NCBI RefSeq assembly: GCF_003044445.1
Contig: NZ_POWX01000016.1
Coordinates: 1-59,483 of the forward strand
DNA: 59,483 nucleotides
Origin: Neisseria mucosa
GTDB taxonomy: Bacteria > Pseudomonadota > Gammaproteobacteria > Burkholderiales > Neisseriaceae
Direction of reading: 5' to 3'
Part shown: positions 16,634 through 25,057 of the stretch, one piece after another
Numbering within the stretch: position 1 is the stretch's first letter
How the letters are laid out: every line of letters begins with the position of its first letter
The notes under the pieces: model-generated
Told to the model about the DNA's origin: nothing
What the model saw: the letters and a program-made list of their open reading frames with translations, nothing else
Databases searched by the model: none
Program-made: the position numbers and the translations under genes

Positions 16634-17396
16634 GATGCTCAGTCTTTCAGTTTGTGCAAGATGCACGGCATTATAGCATTTAAACGCCAACCTTGACAAA
16701 ATTTTGCAGGACCTTTGTCATTTTTTTACACGATGATAAATGCCCGGAAATTTTGATACCGATTTTGCTTTTTCAACAAAGTTATCAATATTTCTCCCAA
16801 ATATCCTGTTTATAGTGGATTAAATTTAAATCAGGACAAGGCGACGAAGCCGCAGACAGTACAAATAGTACGGCAAGGCGAGGCAACGCCATACTGGTTT
16901 AAATTTAATCCACTATATTTCCTAGAAAATGGAGAGAAAGGATGAGTCATTCTCGGCGTAAGGGCTTTAAATAATCACTCAAATATGGTTCGCATTATTG
17001 AAAGCAGCGGCTATCACAGATTAGACAATGCTGCTCTCCAACCCCTTAAAAACATCCTCATTTATCCCAAAATTCGAAAAGATATTGAATATTATCGGCT
17101 GGTTAAATGCTCATTCGAATCGTTTTTCAGACGACCTTCCTGCCTAAAACAAAGCATTCTCAGCAAGCTCCCCTGCCCTGAAACCTCAAAAACTGTTAAA
17201 ATGCGGGGCTGCTTTAGCAGATATTATTTCTTGTGCAAACCGATGTTGACGTGAAACAAACTTACAGTTGGTTTCATCGTAATTCCAATACCACCATCGG
17301 TATAATCGCCGTTGATGTGTTTTCAGCGACACTCACAGGTCGTCTGAAATGTAACAAAGCTACTTTTCTTTTTTCATCCTCATTTGGAGAATATTC
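16634..17396. other. Intergenic region guaB-eno
   Basis: 763 bp between divergent genes. It holds a Correia element (16811-16917), an inward DUS (about 17126-17137), another DUS about 55 bp before the eno ATG (17338-17349), and a TATAAT at 17301-17306 that may be the eno -10. A 89-codon open frame at 16985-17254 has no ribosome site and no protein-like composition, so I do not call it. Confidence 0.6.
16811..16917. repeat. Correia repeat enclosed element, 107 bp
   Basis: Begins TATAGTGGATTAAATTTAAA and ends with its near-complement CCACTATA; internal 'GACAAGGCGACGAAGCCGCAG' type core and GTACnnATAGTAC. This is the short (about 105 bp) class of Correia elements, a Neisseria MITE inserting at TA. 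TCAGGACAAGG-first orientation. Such elements can carry promoters and RNase III sites. Confidence 0.92.
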
Positions 17397-18683
17397 ATGA
17401 GCGCAATCGTTGATATTTTTGCCCGCGAGATTTTGGATTCACGCGGCAACCCCACCGTAGAATGCGATGTATTGCTGGAGTCCGGCGTAATGGGCCGTGC
17501 CGCCGTACCGAGCGGTGCGTCTACCGGTCAAAAAGAGGCTTTGGAACTTCGCGACGGCGACAAATCCCGCTACTCGGGCAAAGGCGTATTGAAAGCAGTT
17601 GAACACGTCAACAACCAAATTGCCCAAGCCCTGATCGGCATCGATGCCAACGAACAGTCCTACATCGACAAAATCATGATCGAGCTGGACGGCACTGAAA
17701 ACAAAGGCAATTTGGGTGCGAATGCTACTTTGGCAGTTTCTATGGCTGTTGCCCGCGCGGCTGCCGAAGATTCAGGTCTGCCGCTGTACCGTTACTTGGG
17801 CGGCGCCGGTCCTATGGCTTTGCCTGTTCCGATGATGAACGTTATCAACGGCGGCGAACATGCCAATAACAGCCTGAACATTCAAGAATTTATGATTATG
17901 CCTGTCGGCGCAAAATCCTTCCGCGAAGCCCTGCGCTGCGGCGCCGAAATTTTCCACGCGCTGAAAAAACTGTGCGACGGTAAAGGCTTCCCGACTACTG
18001 TCGGAGATGAAGGCGGTTTCGCACCTAACCTGAACAGCCACAAAGAAGCCCTGCAACTGATGGTTGAAGCAACCGAAGCCGCTGGTTACAAAGCAGGCGA
18101 TGATGTCTTGTTTGCTTTGGACTGCGCATCCAGCGAGTTCTACAAAGACGGCAAATACCACTTGGAAGCCGAAGGCCGTTCTTACACCAGCGCAGAATTT
18201 GCCGAATACCTCGAGGGCTTGGTTAACGAATTCCCGATTATCTCCATCGAAGACGGTATGGATGAAAACGACTGGGACGGCTGGAAACTTCTCACCGAAA
18301 AACTCGGCAACAAAGTACAACTGGTTGGCGACGACTTGTTCGTAACCAATCCGAAAATCCTTGCCGAAGGCATCGAAAAAGGCGTGGCAAACGCATTGCT
18401 GGTCAAAGTCAACCAAATCGGTACTTTGAGCGAAACCTTGCAAGCGGTTGACTTGGCAAAACGCAGCCGTTACGCCAGCGTAATGAGCCACCGTTCGGGC
18501 GAAACTGAAGACAGCACCATTGCCGACTTGGCAGTCGCTACCAACTGTATGCAGATCAAAACCGGTTCATTGAGCCGATCTGACCGCATGGCGAAATACA
18601 ACCAACTGCTGCGCATCGAGGAAGAATTGGCAGAAGCTGCCTACTACCCCGGCAAAGCCGCATTCTATCAACTGGGCAAATAA
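17397..18683 (+). CDS. eno: Enolase
   Basis: 428 residues, normal length. Interconverts 2-phosphoglycerate and phosphoenolpyruvate. 'AREILDSRGNPTVECDV' (N-terminus), 'GANATLAVSMAVARAAA', 'MMNVINGGEHANN', 'DEGGFAPNL', 'SIEDGMDENDWDGW' and 'MSHRSGETEDSTIADLAV' contain the metal and substrate ligands. TTGGAGAA ribosome site precedes the ATG. ftsB follows after 16 bp, an arrangement common in betaproteobacteria. Confidence 0.98.
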   Translation: MSAIVDIFAREILDSRGNPTVECDVLLESGVMGRAAVPSGASTGQKEALELRDGDKSRYSGKGVLKAVEHVNNQIAQALIGIDANEQSYIDKIMIELDGTENKGNLGANATLAVSMAVARAAAEDSGLPLYRYLGGAGPMALPVPMMNVINGGEHANNSLNIQEFMIMPVGAKSFREALRCGAEIFHALKKLCDGKGFPTTVGDEGGFAPNLNSHKEALQLMVEATEAAGYKAGDDVLFALDCASSEFYKDGKYHLEAEGRSYTSAEFAEYLEGLVNEFPIISIEDGMDENDWDGWKLLTEKLGNKVQLVGDDLFVTNPKILAEGIEKGVANALLVKVNQIGTLSETLQAVDLAKRSRYASVMSHRSGETEDSTIADLAVATNCMQIKTGSLSRSDRMAKYNQLLRIEEELAEAAYYPGKAAFYQLGK

Positions 18684-18699
18684 GAAAAGGTATTGATGT

Positions 18700-18978
18700 A
18701 TGAAGTGGGTAACTGTTGTTTTATCCATCGCGCTTGCTTACTGCCAATACAGCCTTTGGTTTGGAAAAGGCAGTATCGGGCATACGGAAGAATTGCAGGA
18801 ACAACTTTCCGTGCAGGAGGAGAAAAACCAGACGCTCACTTTGCGCAACCAGTTCCTTGCTGCGGAAGTCGATGATTTGGCGAACGGTCAAGAAGCGATT
18901 TCTGAAATTGCCCGTGTGGAATTGGGTTACGTCCAAGACGGCGAAACCTATTACCGTTTTATCGAACGCAGCCGTTAA
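18700..18978 (+). CDS. ftsB: Cell division protein FtsB
   Basis: 92 residues: an N-terminal transmembrane helix (about 3-20), then a periplasmic coiled coil (about 30-70, 'HTEELQEQLSVQEEKNQTLTLRNQFLAAEVDDLANGQEAI') and 'ARVELGYVQDGETYYRF', the conserved FtsB end. Part of the FtsQLB divisome complex. 16 bp downstream of eno. Confidence 0.93.
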   Translation: MKWVTVVLSIALAYCQYSLWFGKGSIGHTEELQEQLSVQEEKNQTLTLRNQFLAAEVDDLANGQEAISEIARVELGYVQDGETYYRFIERSR

Positions 18979-18994
18979 TTGCTCTGATGGGAAT

Positions 18995-19030
18995 AAAAGG
19001 TCGTCTGAAAAATTTCAGACGACCTTCTTT
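18995..19030 (+). terminator. DUS terminator after ftsB
   Basis: AAAAGGTCGTCTGAAA-2 nt-TTTCAGACGACCTT then CTTTT. Confidence 0.88.
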
Positions 19031-19071
19031 TATCTGTAGCTTGGACTTTCCCCGCGAAAACAACTTGGTTT

Positions 19072-19178
19072 TATAGTGGATTAACTTTAAACCAGTACGG
19101 CGTTGCCTCGCCTTGCCGTACTATCTGTACTGTCTGCGGCTTTGTCGCCTTGTCCTGATTTAAATTTAATCCACCATA
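19072..19178. repeat. Correia repeat enclosed element, 107 bp, inverted
   Basis: Same element as at 16811 but opposite orientation (CCAGTACGG first). The right end reads CCACCATA instead of CCACTATA, one substitution in the terminal repeat. The following 210 bp up to the next gene are AT-rich with nothing recognisable. Confidence 0.9.
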
Positions 19179-19390
19179 TAAAAATATTCAGAGTTTGCTG
19201 CTACTTCAAACTTTCATATTCCTACCTATGCGGAAATGACGGTATTAATGAGAGTATCTTAATTTTAAATTGTACAAAAAATGAAATGTCCTCAAATAGT
19301 GAAATCAACTAAAAATAGAAATAAGAATTGATTGCATTTGACTTTTGAACTAATATAACGCCATTCTTCCTACCTCGTCTGAAGCTTGCC

Positions 19391-19885
19391 ATGCGTTACC
19401 ACTTTCCGATTTCTGTCGATATGTTTGACTTTCTGACCACAGGCCGATTTGATTATCTGGAAATCGGACAAACTGCAGAAATGATTTTACAAATGTTCCC
19501 CGCTCCCGAATGCGTTCCTAAAGGGCTTTTAGTGAAAAAGGGATGGAATATCTGGCTTTATGGCAATATTGAACTGCATTTTTCAGACGACCGCCTTACT
19601 CAAATCCGTGCTGATTTCCAACCCGGAGAGCCATTAAACGGAGGACGCTGGTTAAGTCTTAATCCCTGGTTCTTCAATCATGCAGACAAGCTTGATTTGT
19701 ATTCGACTATTGCAAAACTGGTACAGCACCGCATCGACTTTATCAAAATAGATACACCTTCCGCACTGATTTTGCGCTTGCAAAGCGGTGTGGAGCTGAT
19801 GTTTGAGAAATTCAGCGGACAGCGGTTATTTGCATTTTGCAAACAGAAAACCACGCTTCCTCAATGGGCGCATGAGCCGGTATAA
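19391..19885 (+). CDS. Hypothetical protein, possible orphan immunity-type
   Basis: 164 residues, soluble, no signal peptide. 'GRFDYLEIGQTAEMILQMFPAPE' followed by 'WNIWLYGNIELHFSDDRLTQIRADF' has the alternating 'G..DYL.lG.....il..fp.P......w.YG.iel.F....l..I..d' layout I associate with small solitary or toxin-adjacent immunity-like proteins. No toxin is next to it; it lies between two Correia elements and is flanked by a DUS terminator. An intragenic DUS encodes 'FSDDRL'. The ribosome site is not evident. Function not established. Confidence 0.7.
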   Translation: MRYHFPISVDMFDFLTTGRFDYLEIGQTAEMILQMFPAPECVPKGLLVKKGWNIWLYGNIELHFSDDRLTQIRADFQPGEPLNGGRWLSLNPWFFNHADKLDLYSTIAKLVQHRIDFIKIDTPSALILRLQSGVELMFEKFSGQRLFAFCKQKTTLPQWAHEPV

Positions 19886-19939
19886 ATTTATGGCGTATTG
19901 AACCCATCTGTCTCAAACTCTCCTTCGTCTCATCATAAT

Positions 19940-19978
19940 AAAAAGGTCGTCTGAAATCGATTTTCAGACGACCTTTTT
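19940..19978. terminator. DUS terminator, 3' of hypothetical gene
   Basis: AAAAAGGTCGTCTGAAA pairs with TTTTCAGACGACCTTTTT; may serve both the upstream plus-strand gene and the minus-strand helicase gene further right. Confidence 0.88.
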
Positions 19979-20008
19979 GTTAGGCAACGCGGTATCAAAG
20001 TTTCTTCA

Positions 20009-20078
20009 TATAGTGGATTAACTTTAAACCAGTACGGCGTTGCCTCGCCTTGTCCTGATTTAAATTTAATCCACTATA
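20009..20078. repeat. Internally deleted 70-bp Correia element
   Basis: Both terminal repeats are intact (TATAGTGG and CCACTATA) but 37 bp of the core are missing. The junction lies at TCGCCTTG, which occurs twice in the 107-bp form, so recombination or slippage between these short repeats explains it exactly. Confidence 0.9.
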
Positions 20079-20102
20079 CCCGCTATTGATTTGGCTTTAG
20101 CA

Positions 20103-21476
20103 TCAGCCTCTTTTCGCTGGACGGCTTGGTTTTGAGCCGAAAGAATCGTTGGCTTTACGTTTGCCTTTGAAGCCTTCGCTGCCTTTCTTAAATCCTTCTT
20201 TTTTGAAACCTTCGCCGCGCGATTTGCCGCCGAAGCCTTCTTTACCCGGTTTCTTATCGCCGCGCCAGCCGCCGGATTTTCTATCGCCCCAGCCGCCTTT
20301 GCCTTTCGGCTTGCCGCCTGCGGATTTGCGCTTGCGGGTCGGCTCCATGCCTTCGACGGTCAGCTCAGGCAATTTACGGCCGATGTATTTTTCGATTTTG
20401 TGTACTTTGACGTATTCGTTCACTTCGGCAAAGGTAATCGCAATACCCGTGCGCCCTGCCCGTCCGGTACGGCCGATGCGGTGAACGTAGTCCTCCGCCT
20501 GTTTCGGCAGGTCGTAGTTGATAACGTGGGTAATGGTCGGCACGTCGATACCGCGTGCGGCGACGTCGGTGGCAACCAAAATTTTGCAGCGGCCTTTGCG
20601 CAAATCCATCAGCGTGCGGTTGCGCCAGCCTTGCGGCATGTCGCCGTGCAGGCAGTTGGCGGCGAAACCTTTTTCGTACAAATCATCGGCGATGACTTCG
20701 GTCATGGCTTTGGTGGACGTGAAAATCACGCATTGGTCGATATTGGCGTCGCGCAGGATGTGGTCGAGCAGGCGGTTTTTGTGGCGCATATCGTCGCAGT
20801 ACAGCAGCTGCTCTTCGATTTTGCCTTGGTCGTCCACGCGCTCGACTTCGATGATTTCAGGGTTTTTCGTCAGTTTGCGCGCCAGCTTACCGACCGCGCC
20901 GTCCCAAGTGGCGGAGAACAATAAAGTCTGACGGTCGGTCGGGGTAGCTTCGACGATGGTTTCGATGTCGTCGATAAAGCCCATGTCCAGCATACGGTCA
21001 GCTTCGTCCAAAATCAGCACTTCCAAGCGGGCGAAGTCGACTTTGCCGCTTTGCATCAAGTCCATCAGACGGCCCGGCGTGGCGACAATCAGGTCAACCG
21101 GTTTGCTCAGGGCGCGGGTTTGGTAGCCGAAAGATGCGCCGCCGACGATGCTGACGGTGCGGAACCAGCGCATATTTTTAGCATACGCCAGCGCGTTTTT
21201 CTCAACTTGCGCCGCCAATTCGCGGGTCGGCGTCAACACCAACGCGCGCGGGCCTTTGCCCGGTTTTTCGCTGCGTTTGGTCAGCCGCTGCAACGTCGGC
21301 AGCAGGAAGGCGGCGGTTTTGCCGGAACCGGTTTGTGCCGAAGCCATGATGTCGCGGCCTTCCAAAGCAAACGGAATGGCTTGCGCCTGAATCGGCGTCG
21401 GGCTTTCGTAACCCTCGCTGCGCACGGCGGACAAAATGTTTTTATCAAGGTTCAAATCGGCAAATTTAATAGACAT
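20103..21476 (-). CDS. rhlE: DEAD-box ATP-dependent RNA helicase, RhlE-like
   Basis: 457 residues. Q motif 'GYESPTPIQAQAIP', motif I 'AQTGSGKT' (about 47-54), Ia 'PTRELAAQ', 'TPGRLMD', II 'DEAD', III 'SAT', 'ATDVAARGID' and VI 'HRIGRTGRAGR' are all present. A basic, Gly/Lys/Arg/Ser-rich tail (about 375-457) probably binds RNA. The family remodels RNA in ribosome assembly and cold adaptation; rhlE versus srmB-like naming is not certain. The 5' region holds a stable hairpin (21572-21615). Confidence 0.9.
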   Translation of the reverse strand: MSIKFADLNLDKNILSAVRSEGYESPTPIQAQAIPFALEGRDIMASAQTGSGKTAAFLLPTLQRLTKRSEKPGKGPRALVLTPTRELAAQVEKNALAYAKNMRWFRTVSIVGGASFGYQTRALSKPVDLIVATPGRLMDLMQSGKVDFARLEVLILDEADRMLDMGFIDDIETIVEATPTDRQTLLFSATWDGAVGKLARKLTKNPEIIEVERVDDQGKIEEQLLYCDDMRHKNRLLDHILRDANIDQCVIFTSTKAMTEVIADDLYEKGFAANCLHGDMPQGWRNRTLMDLRKGRCKILVATDVAARGIDVPTITHVINYDLPKQAEDYVHRIGRTGRAGRTGIAITFAEVNEYVKVHKIEKYIGRKLPELTVEGMEPTRKRKSAGGKPKGKGGWGDRKSGGWRGDKKPGKEGFGGKSRGEGFKKEGFKKGSEGFKGKRKANDSFGSKPSRPAKRG

Positions 21477-21571
21477 GGCTATCCTAAAGAGACAACAACG
21501 CGCACGTCTGAACGGTTTTCAGACGACCTGAAGCAAAGGAAAGTAACGATACGGGAAATGTGAAGTTACAG

Positions 21572-21615
21572 GGTTGTCGCAAGCATCTTGCTTGTGGTTA
21601 ACATCGACGACAACC
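21572..21615 (-). promoter_or_regulatory. Structured element upstream of the helicase gene
   Basis: GGTTGTCG (21572-21579) pairs with CGACAACC (21608-21615), enclosing a second hairpin CAAGC-ATCTT-GCTTG (21580-21594). On the minus strand it would sit about 95 nt upstream of the helicase start, in a possible leader RNA. No T run follows, so it is not a terminator. Rest of 21477-21813: only a DUS at about 21521-21532 and nothing else seen. Confidence 0.4.
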
Positions 21616-21813
21616 TGCACAGAAAGGCTTGGCAAATCAGCAAGCAATAAAAGAAACGCGCCCGAAACGGCGGTTTAGGTTGGAAGACGATGGCTTCGTA
21701 TAAAAAGGCGAACGGCGGATAATATCGATTTTATGGACAACGGTCAAGCAAAAAGGCATCAAGTGCGTTAAAATCCAAACCCTTCCCAATACTTATTCAG
21801 GCTGTCTGAAACC

Positions 21814-22758
21814 ATGACCGACATCACACCCTTCGCCAACCGCATGGGCAAAAACATCAAACACCTCATGAAATGGGCGAAACGCAACGGCATCGAAGCC
21901 TGGCGCATTTACGACCGCGACATCCCCCAATTCCCCTTTGCCGTCGATGTTTACGGCGACCAAATCCACCTTCAGGAATACGATACCGGCTGGCTGATGC
22001 AGCCCGAAGAATACGAAGCGTGGCTTGCCGAAGTATTGGAAGCCGTCGCCTTCGTTACCGGTTTTGCGCCCGAACAAATCCACCTCAAACGCCGCGAACG
22101 CCAAAAAGGTTTGCAGCAGTACGAGAAAACCGGCAAAACCGGCGACGATTTCGTCATCACCGAAAACGGCCGCAAGTTTTGGGTCAACCTCGATAAATAC
22201 CTCGACACCGGCCTTTTTCTCGACCACCGCAACACGCGCAAAAAAGTCGGCGAAACCGCAGCGGGCAAACGCTTCCTCAACCTGTTCTCCTACACCGGCA
22301 GCTTTACCGTCTATGCAGCCACCGGCGGCGCAGCGTCCAGCGAAACCGTCGATTTGTCCAACACATATCTCGATTGGGCGAAACGCAATTTCAAACTTAA
22401 CGGCATCAGCCCCGAACAACACCAAATCGTCCGTGCCGACGTGTTCCAATATTTGCAAAACGCCGCCGCCGAAGGCAAACAGTTCGACCTTATCGTCATG
22501 GATCCGCCCAGCTTCTCCAACAGCAAAAAGATGCTCGACATCCTCGACATCCAGCGCGACCACAAAAAATTAATTGACGGTGCGATGAACCTGCTCTCTT
22601 CTGACGGCATTTTGTACTTCTCCAACAACTTGCGCAGCTTCGTCTTGGACGACTCGGTATCGGAACAATACGCCGTCAAAGACATTTCCAAACAATCCGT
22701 TCCCGACGATTTCCGCAACAAGAAAATCCATCAGTGTTGGGAAATCCGGCATAAATAA
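21814..22758 (+). CDS. rlmK: 23S rRNA guanine-N7 methyltransferase RlmK-like (stand-alone)
   Basis: 314 residues, matching the C-terminal half of E. coli RlmKL: 'NRMGKNIKHLMKWAKRNGIEAWRIYDRDIPQFPFAVDVYGD', 'LKRRERQKG', 'WVNLDKYLDTGLFLDHR', SAM motif 'FLNLFSYTGSFTVYAATGGA', 'VDLSNTYLDWAKRNFKLNG' and catalytic 'DPPSFSNSKKM'. In E. coli this domain makes m7G2069; the RlmL half is absent here, so it is a free-standing RlmK. Followed after 37 bp by a small membrane protein gene. Confidence 0.88.
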   Translation: MTDITPFANRMGKNIKHLMKWAKRNGIEAWRIYDRDIPQFPFAVDVYGDQIHLQEYDTGWLMQPEEYEAWLAEVLEAVAFVTGFAPEQIHLKRRERQKGLQQYEKTGKTGDDFVITENGRKFWVNLDKYLDTGLFLDHRNTRKKVGETAAGKRFLNLFSYTGSFTVYAATGGAASSETVDLSNTYLDWAKRNFKLNGISPEQHQIVRADVFQYLQNAAAEGKQFDLIVMDPPSFSNSKKMLDILDIQRDHKKLIDGAMNLLSSDGILYFSNNLRSFVLDDSVSEQYAVKDISKQSVPDDFRNKKIHQCWEIRHK

Positions 22759-22795
22759 CCGCCCTCTTCCAATTATTTCGAACTGATTACACACC

Positions 22796-23074
22796 ATGTC
22801 CAAACCGCTTATCATTCGCTGGCTCGTCGTCTGTCTGATACCCTTGGCGACGCTTGCCGTTTTCGTCGTCAATCCGCCCGAAGACGAGGCGCAGCACTTA
22901 ATCAACGGCATCATCCTTGCTTGCGAAGCGACGTTTTTGTTCAAATTCATCCTCTTCGAAACCATCAAGCATCATCTTAAGCAAGAGTTTGATTTGAAAC
23001 GTCAAACCATGTTGCTGTTTATTCCGATCGTTTTGCTGATTGTGTATTTGTTCCACTATTTCGGCGCGTTTTAG
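22796..23074 (+). CDS. Small membrane protein, unknown
   Basis: 92 residues with hydrophobic segments at about 7-25, 36-52 and 70-90, separated by charged loops ('NPPEDEAQH', 'KHHLKQEFDLKRQ'). Start ATG lacks a clear ribosome site but lies 37 bp after rlmK, and codon use is like the neighbours. No family recognised. Confidence 0.75.
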   Translation: MSKPLIIRWLVVCLIPLATLAVFVVNPPEDEAQHLINGIILACEATFLFKFILFETIKHHLKQEFDLKRQTMLLFIPIVLLIVYLFHYFGAF

Positions 23075-23082
23075 TTTTGAAA

Positions 23083-23112
23083 AGGTCGTCTGAAACCGAT
23101 TTCAGACGACCT
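23083..23112. repeat. Inverted DUS pair before earP
   Basis: AGGTCGTCTGAAA-CCGA-TTTCAGACGACCT. No T run follows, so termination is weaker; earP starts 10 bp beyond. Confidence 0.85.
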
Positions 23113-23122
23113 CAAGTCTTTT

Positions 23123-24274
23123 ATGAATACACACGTTTTTCCTGTTTGTTGGATTTTTTGCAACGTCATCGACAATTTCGGCGATATCGGCGTTTCCCTG
23201 CGGCTTGCCCGTGTTTTGCATCGTGAACTCGGTTGGCAGGTGCATTTGTGGACGGACGATGTTTCCGCCTTGCGTGCGCTTTGCCCTGATTTGCCCGATG
23301 TTCCCTGCGTTCATCAGGATATTCATGTTCGCACTTGGTATGTCGAAGCGGCGGACATTGATACCGCGCCCGTTGCCGATGTCGTCATCGAAACTTTCGC
23401 CTGCGACCTGCCTGAAAATGTCTTGAACGTTATCCGTCAACACAAGCCGCTTTGGCTGAATTGGGAATATTTGAGCGCGGAAGAAAGCAATGAAAGGCTA
23501 CACTTGATGCCTTCGCCGCAGGAGGGTGTTCAAAAATATTTTTGGTTTATGGGGTTTAGCGAAAAAAGCGGCGGGCTGATACGCGAGCGCGATTACTGCG
23601 ATGCCGTCCGTTTCGATACCGAAGCCCTGCGTCAGCGGCTGATGCTTCCCGAAAAAAACGCACCCGAATGGCTGCTTTTCGGCTATCGGAGCAATATTTG
23701 GGCAAAGTGGCTGGACATGTGGCAACAGGCGGGCAATCCGTTGACCTTGTTGCTGGCGGGTACGCAAATTATCGACAGCCTCAAACAAAGCGGCGTCATT
23801 CCGCAAAATGCCCTGCAAAACGACGGCGATGTTTTTCAGACGACCTCAGTCCGCCTTGTCAAAATCCCTTTCGTTCCGCAACAGGATTTCGACCAACTGC
23901 TGCACCTTGCCGATTGCGCCGTGATACGCGGCGAAGACAGTTTCGTGCGCGCCCAGCTTGCGGGCAAATCCTTCTTTTGGCACATCTATCCGCAAGACGA
24001 GAATGCCCATCTCGACAAACTCCACGCCTTTTGGAATAAGGCGCATGGATTCTATACGCCCGAAACCGCCTCGGCACACCGCCGCCTTTCAGACGACCTC
24101 AACGGCGGAGAGGCTTTATCTGCAACACAACGCCTCGAATGTTGGCAAACCCTGCAACAACACCAAAACGACTGGAGACAAGGCGCGGAAAAGTGGAGCC
24201 GTTGTCTTTTCGATCAGCCGTCAGCTCCTGAAAAACTCGCTGCCTTTATTTCAAAGCATAAAAAAATACGCTAA
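23123..24274 (+). CDS. earP: EF-P arginine rhamnosyltransferase EarP
   Basis: 383 residues. EarP (formerly DUF2331) transfers rhamnose from dTDP-rhamnose to Arg32 of EF-P, needed for relief of polyproline stalling. 'FCNVIDNFGDIGVSLRLARVL' carries the two conserved Asp (Asp17, Asp21); 'WLNWEYLSAE' and 'DCAVIRGEDSFVRAQLAGKSFFWHIYPQ' with the catalytic-region Glu are present. The gene lies 41 bp before efp, whose product is its substrate. Two stretches (FQTTS, LSDDL) are encoded by DUS. Confidence 0.95.
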   Translation: MNTHVFPVCWIFCNVIDNFGDIGVSLRLARVLHRELGWQVHLWTDDVSALRALCPDLPDVPCVHQDIHVRTWYVEAADIDTAPVADVVIETFACDLPENVLNVIRQHKPLWLNWEYLSAEESNERLHLMPSPQEGVQKYFWFMGFSEKSGGLIRERDYCDAVRFDTEALRQRLMLPEKNAPEWLLFGYRSNIWAKWLDMWQQAGNPLTLLLAGTQIIDSLKQSGVIPQNALQNDGDVFQTTSVRLVKIPFVPQQDFDQLLHLADCAVIRGEDSFVRAQLAGKSFFWHIYPQDENAHLDKLHAFWNKAHGFYTPETASAHRRLSDDLNGGEALSATQRLECWQTLQQHQNDWRQGAEKWSRCLFDQPSAPEKLAAFISKHKKIR

Positions 24275-24315
24275 AATAGCGCGTTTATTTACAACCGATT
24301 TGATTGGAAATCACA

Positions 24316-24876
24316 ATGAAAACAGCACAAGAACTGCGCGCCGGCAACGTATTCATGGTCGGCAACGATCCTATGGTCGTTCAAAAAACCGAATACATCA
24401 AAGGCGGCCGCTCTTCCGCCAAAGTCAGCATGAAACTGAAAAACCTGCTGACCGGTGCCGCTTCCGAAACCATTTACAAAGCCGACGACAAATTCGACGT
24501 CGTCATCCTGTCCCGCAAAAACTGTACTTACAGCTACTTTGCCGATCCTATGTACGTCTTCATGGACGAAGAATTCAACCAATACGAAATCGAAGCCGAC
24601 AACATCGGCGATGCGTTGAAATTCATCGTTGACGGCATGGAAGACCAATGCGAAGTAACCTTCTACGAAGGCAACCCCATTTCTGTCGAACTGCCTACCA
24701 TCATCGTACGCGAAGTCGAGTACACCGAGCCAGCCGTTAAAGGCGACACTTCAGGCAAAGTGATGAAAACCGCGCGTCTGGTCGGCGGCACTGAAATCCA
24801 AGTGATGTCTTACATCGAAAACGGCGACAAAGTCGAAATCGATACCCGTACCGGCGAATTCCGCAAACGCGCTTAA
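24316..24876 (+). CDS. efp: Elongation factor P
   Basis: 186 residues from MKTAQELRAG at 24316 (a start four codons earlier is rejected). EF-P relieves ribosomes stalled at consecutive prolines. The domain I loop 'EYIKGGRSSAKVSMKLKNL' places Arg at position 32, the residue rhamnosylated by EarP, so this is the arginine rather than lysine type. Domain III 'TSGKVMKTARLVGGTEIQVMSYIENGDKVEIDTRTGEF' is complete. Confidence 0.97.
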   Translation: MKTAQELRAGNVFMVGNDPMVVQKTEYIKGGRSSAKVSMKLKNLLTGAASETIYKADDKFDVVILSRKNCTYSYFADPMYVFMDEEFNQYEIEADNIGDALKFIVDGMEDQCEVTFYEGNPISVELPTIIVREVEYTEPAVKGDTSGKVMKTARLVGGTEIQVMSYIENGDKVEIDTRTGEFRKRA

Positions 24877-24895
24877 GCATCAGCTGCGGTTCAAG

Positions 24896-24933
24896 ACAAA
24901 AGGTCGTCTGAAAAGTTTCAGACGACCTTTTGT
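24896..24933 (+). terminator. DUS terminator after efp
   Basis: ACAAAAGGTCGTCTGAAA and TTTCAGACGACCTTTTGT form a near-perfect 18-bp stem with a one- or two-base loop. Confidence 0.88.
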
Positions 24934-25057
24934 CTATTTTACAACCATCGTTCTGCAAGTTGCCCGGATTCGCCGCATTACGCCGCAAAACGCCCTGTCC
25001 AAGCCGTTTTTATGCTAAAATCCGAGCTAATTTTTGCCATACGAAATAAAGAAAACC

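Noticed and set aside
16985..17254. 89-residue gene upstream of eno
   Set aside because: No ribosome site, contains a DUS mid-frame, composition unlike the neighbours.
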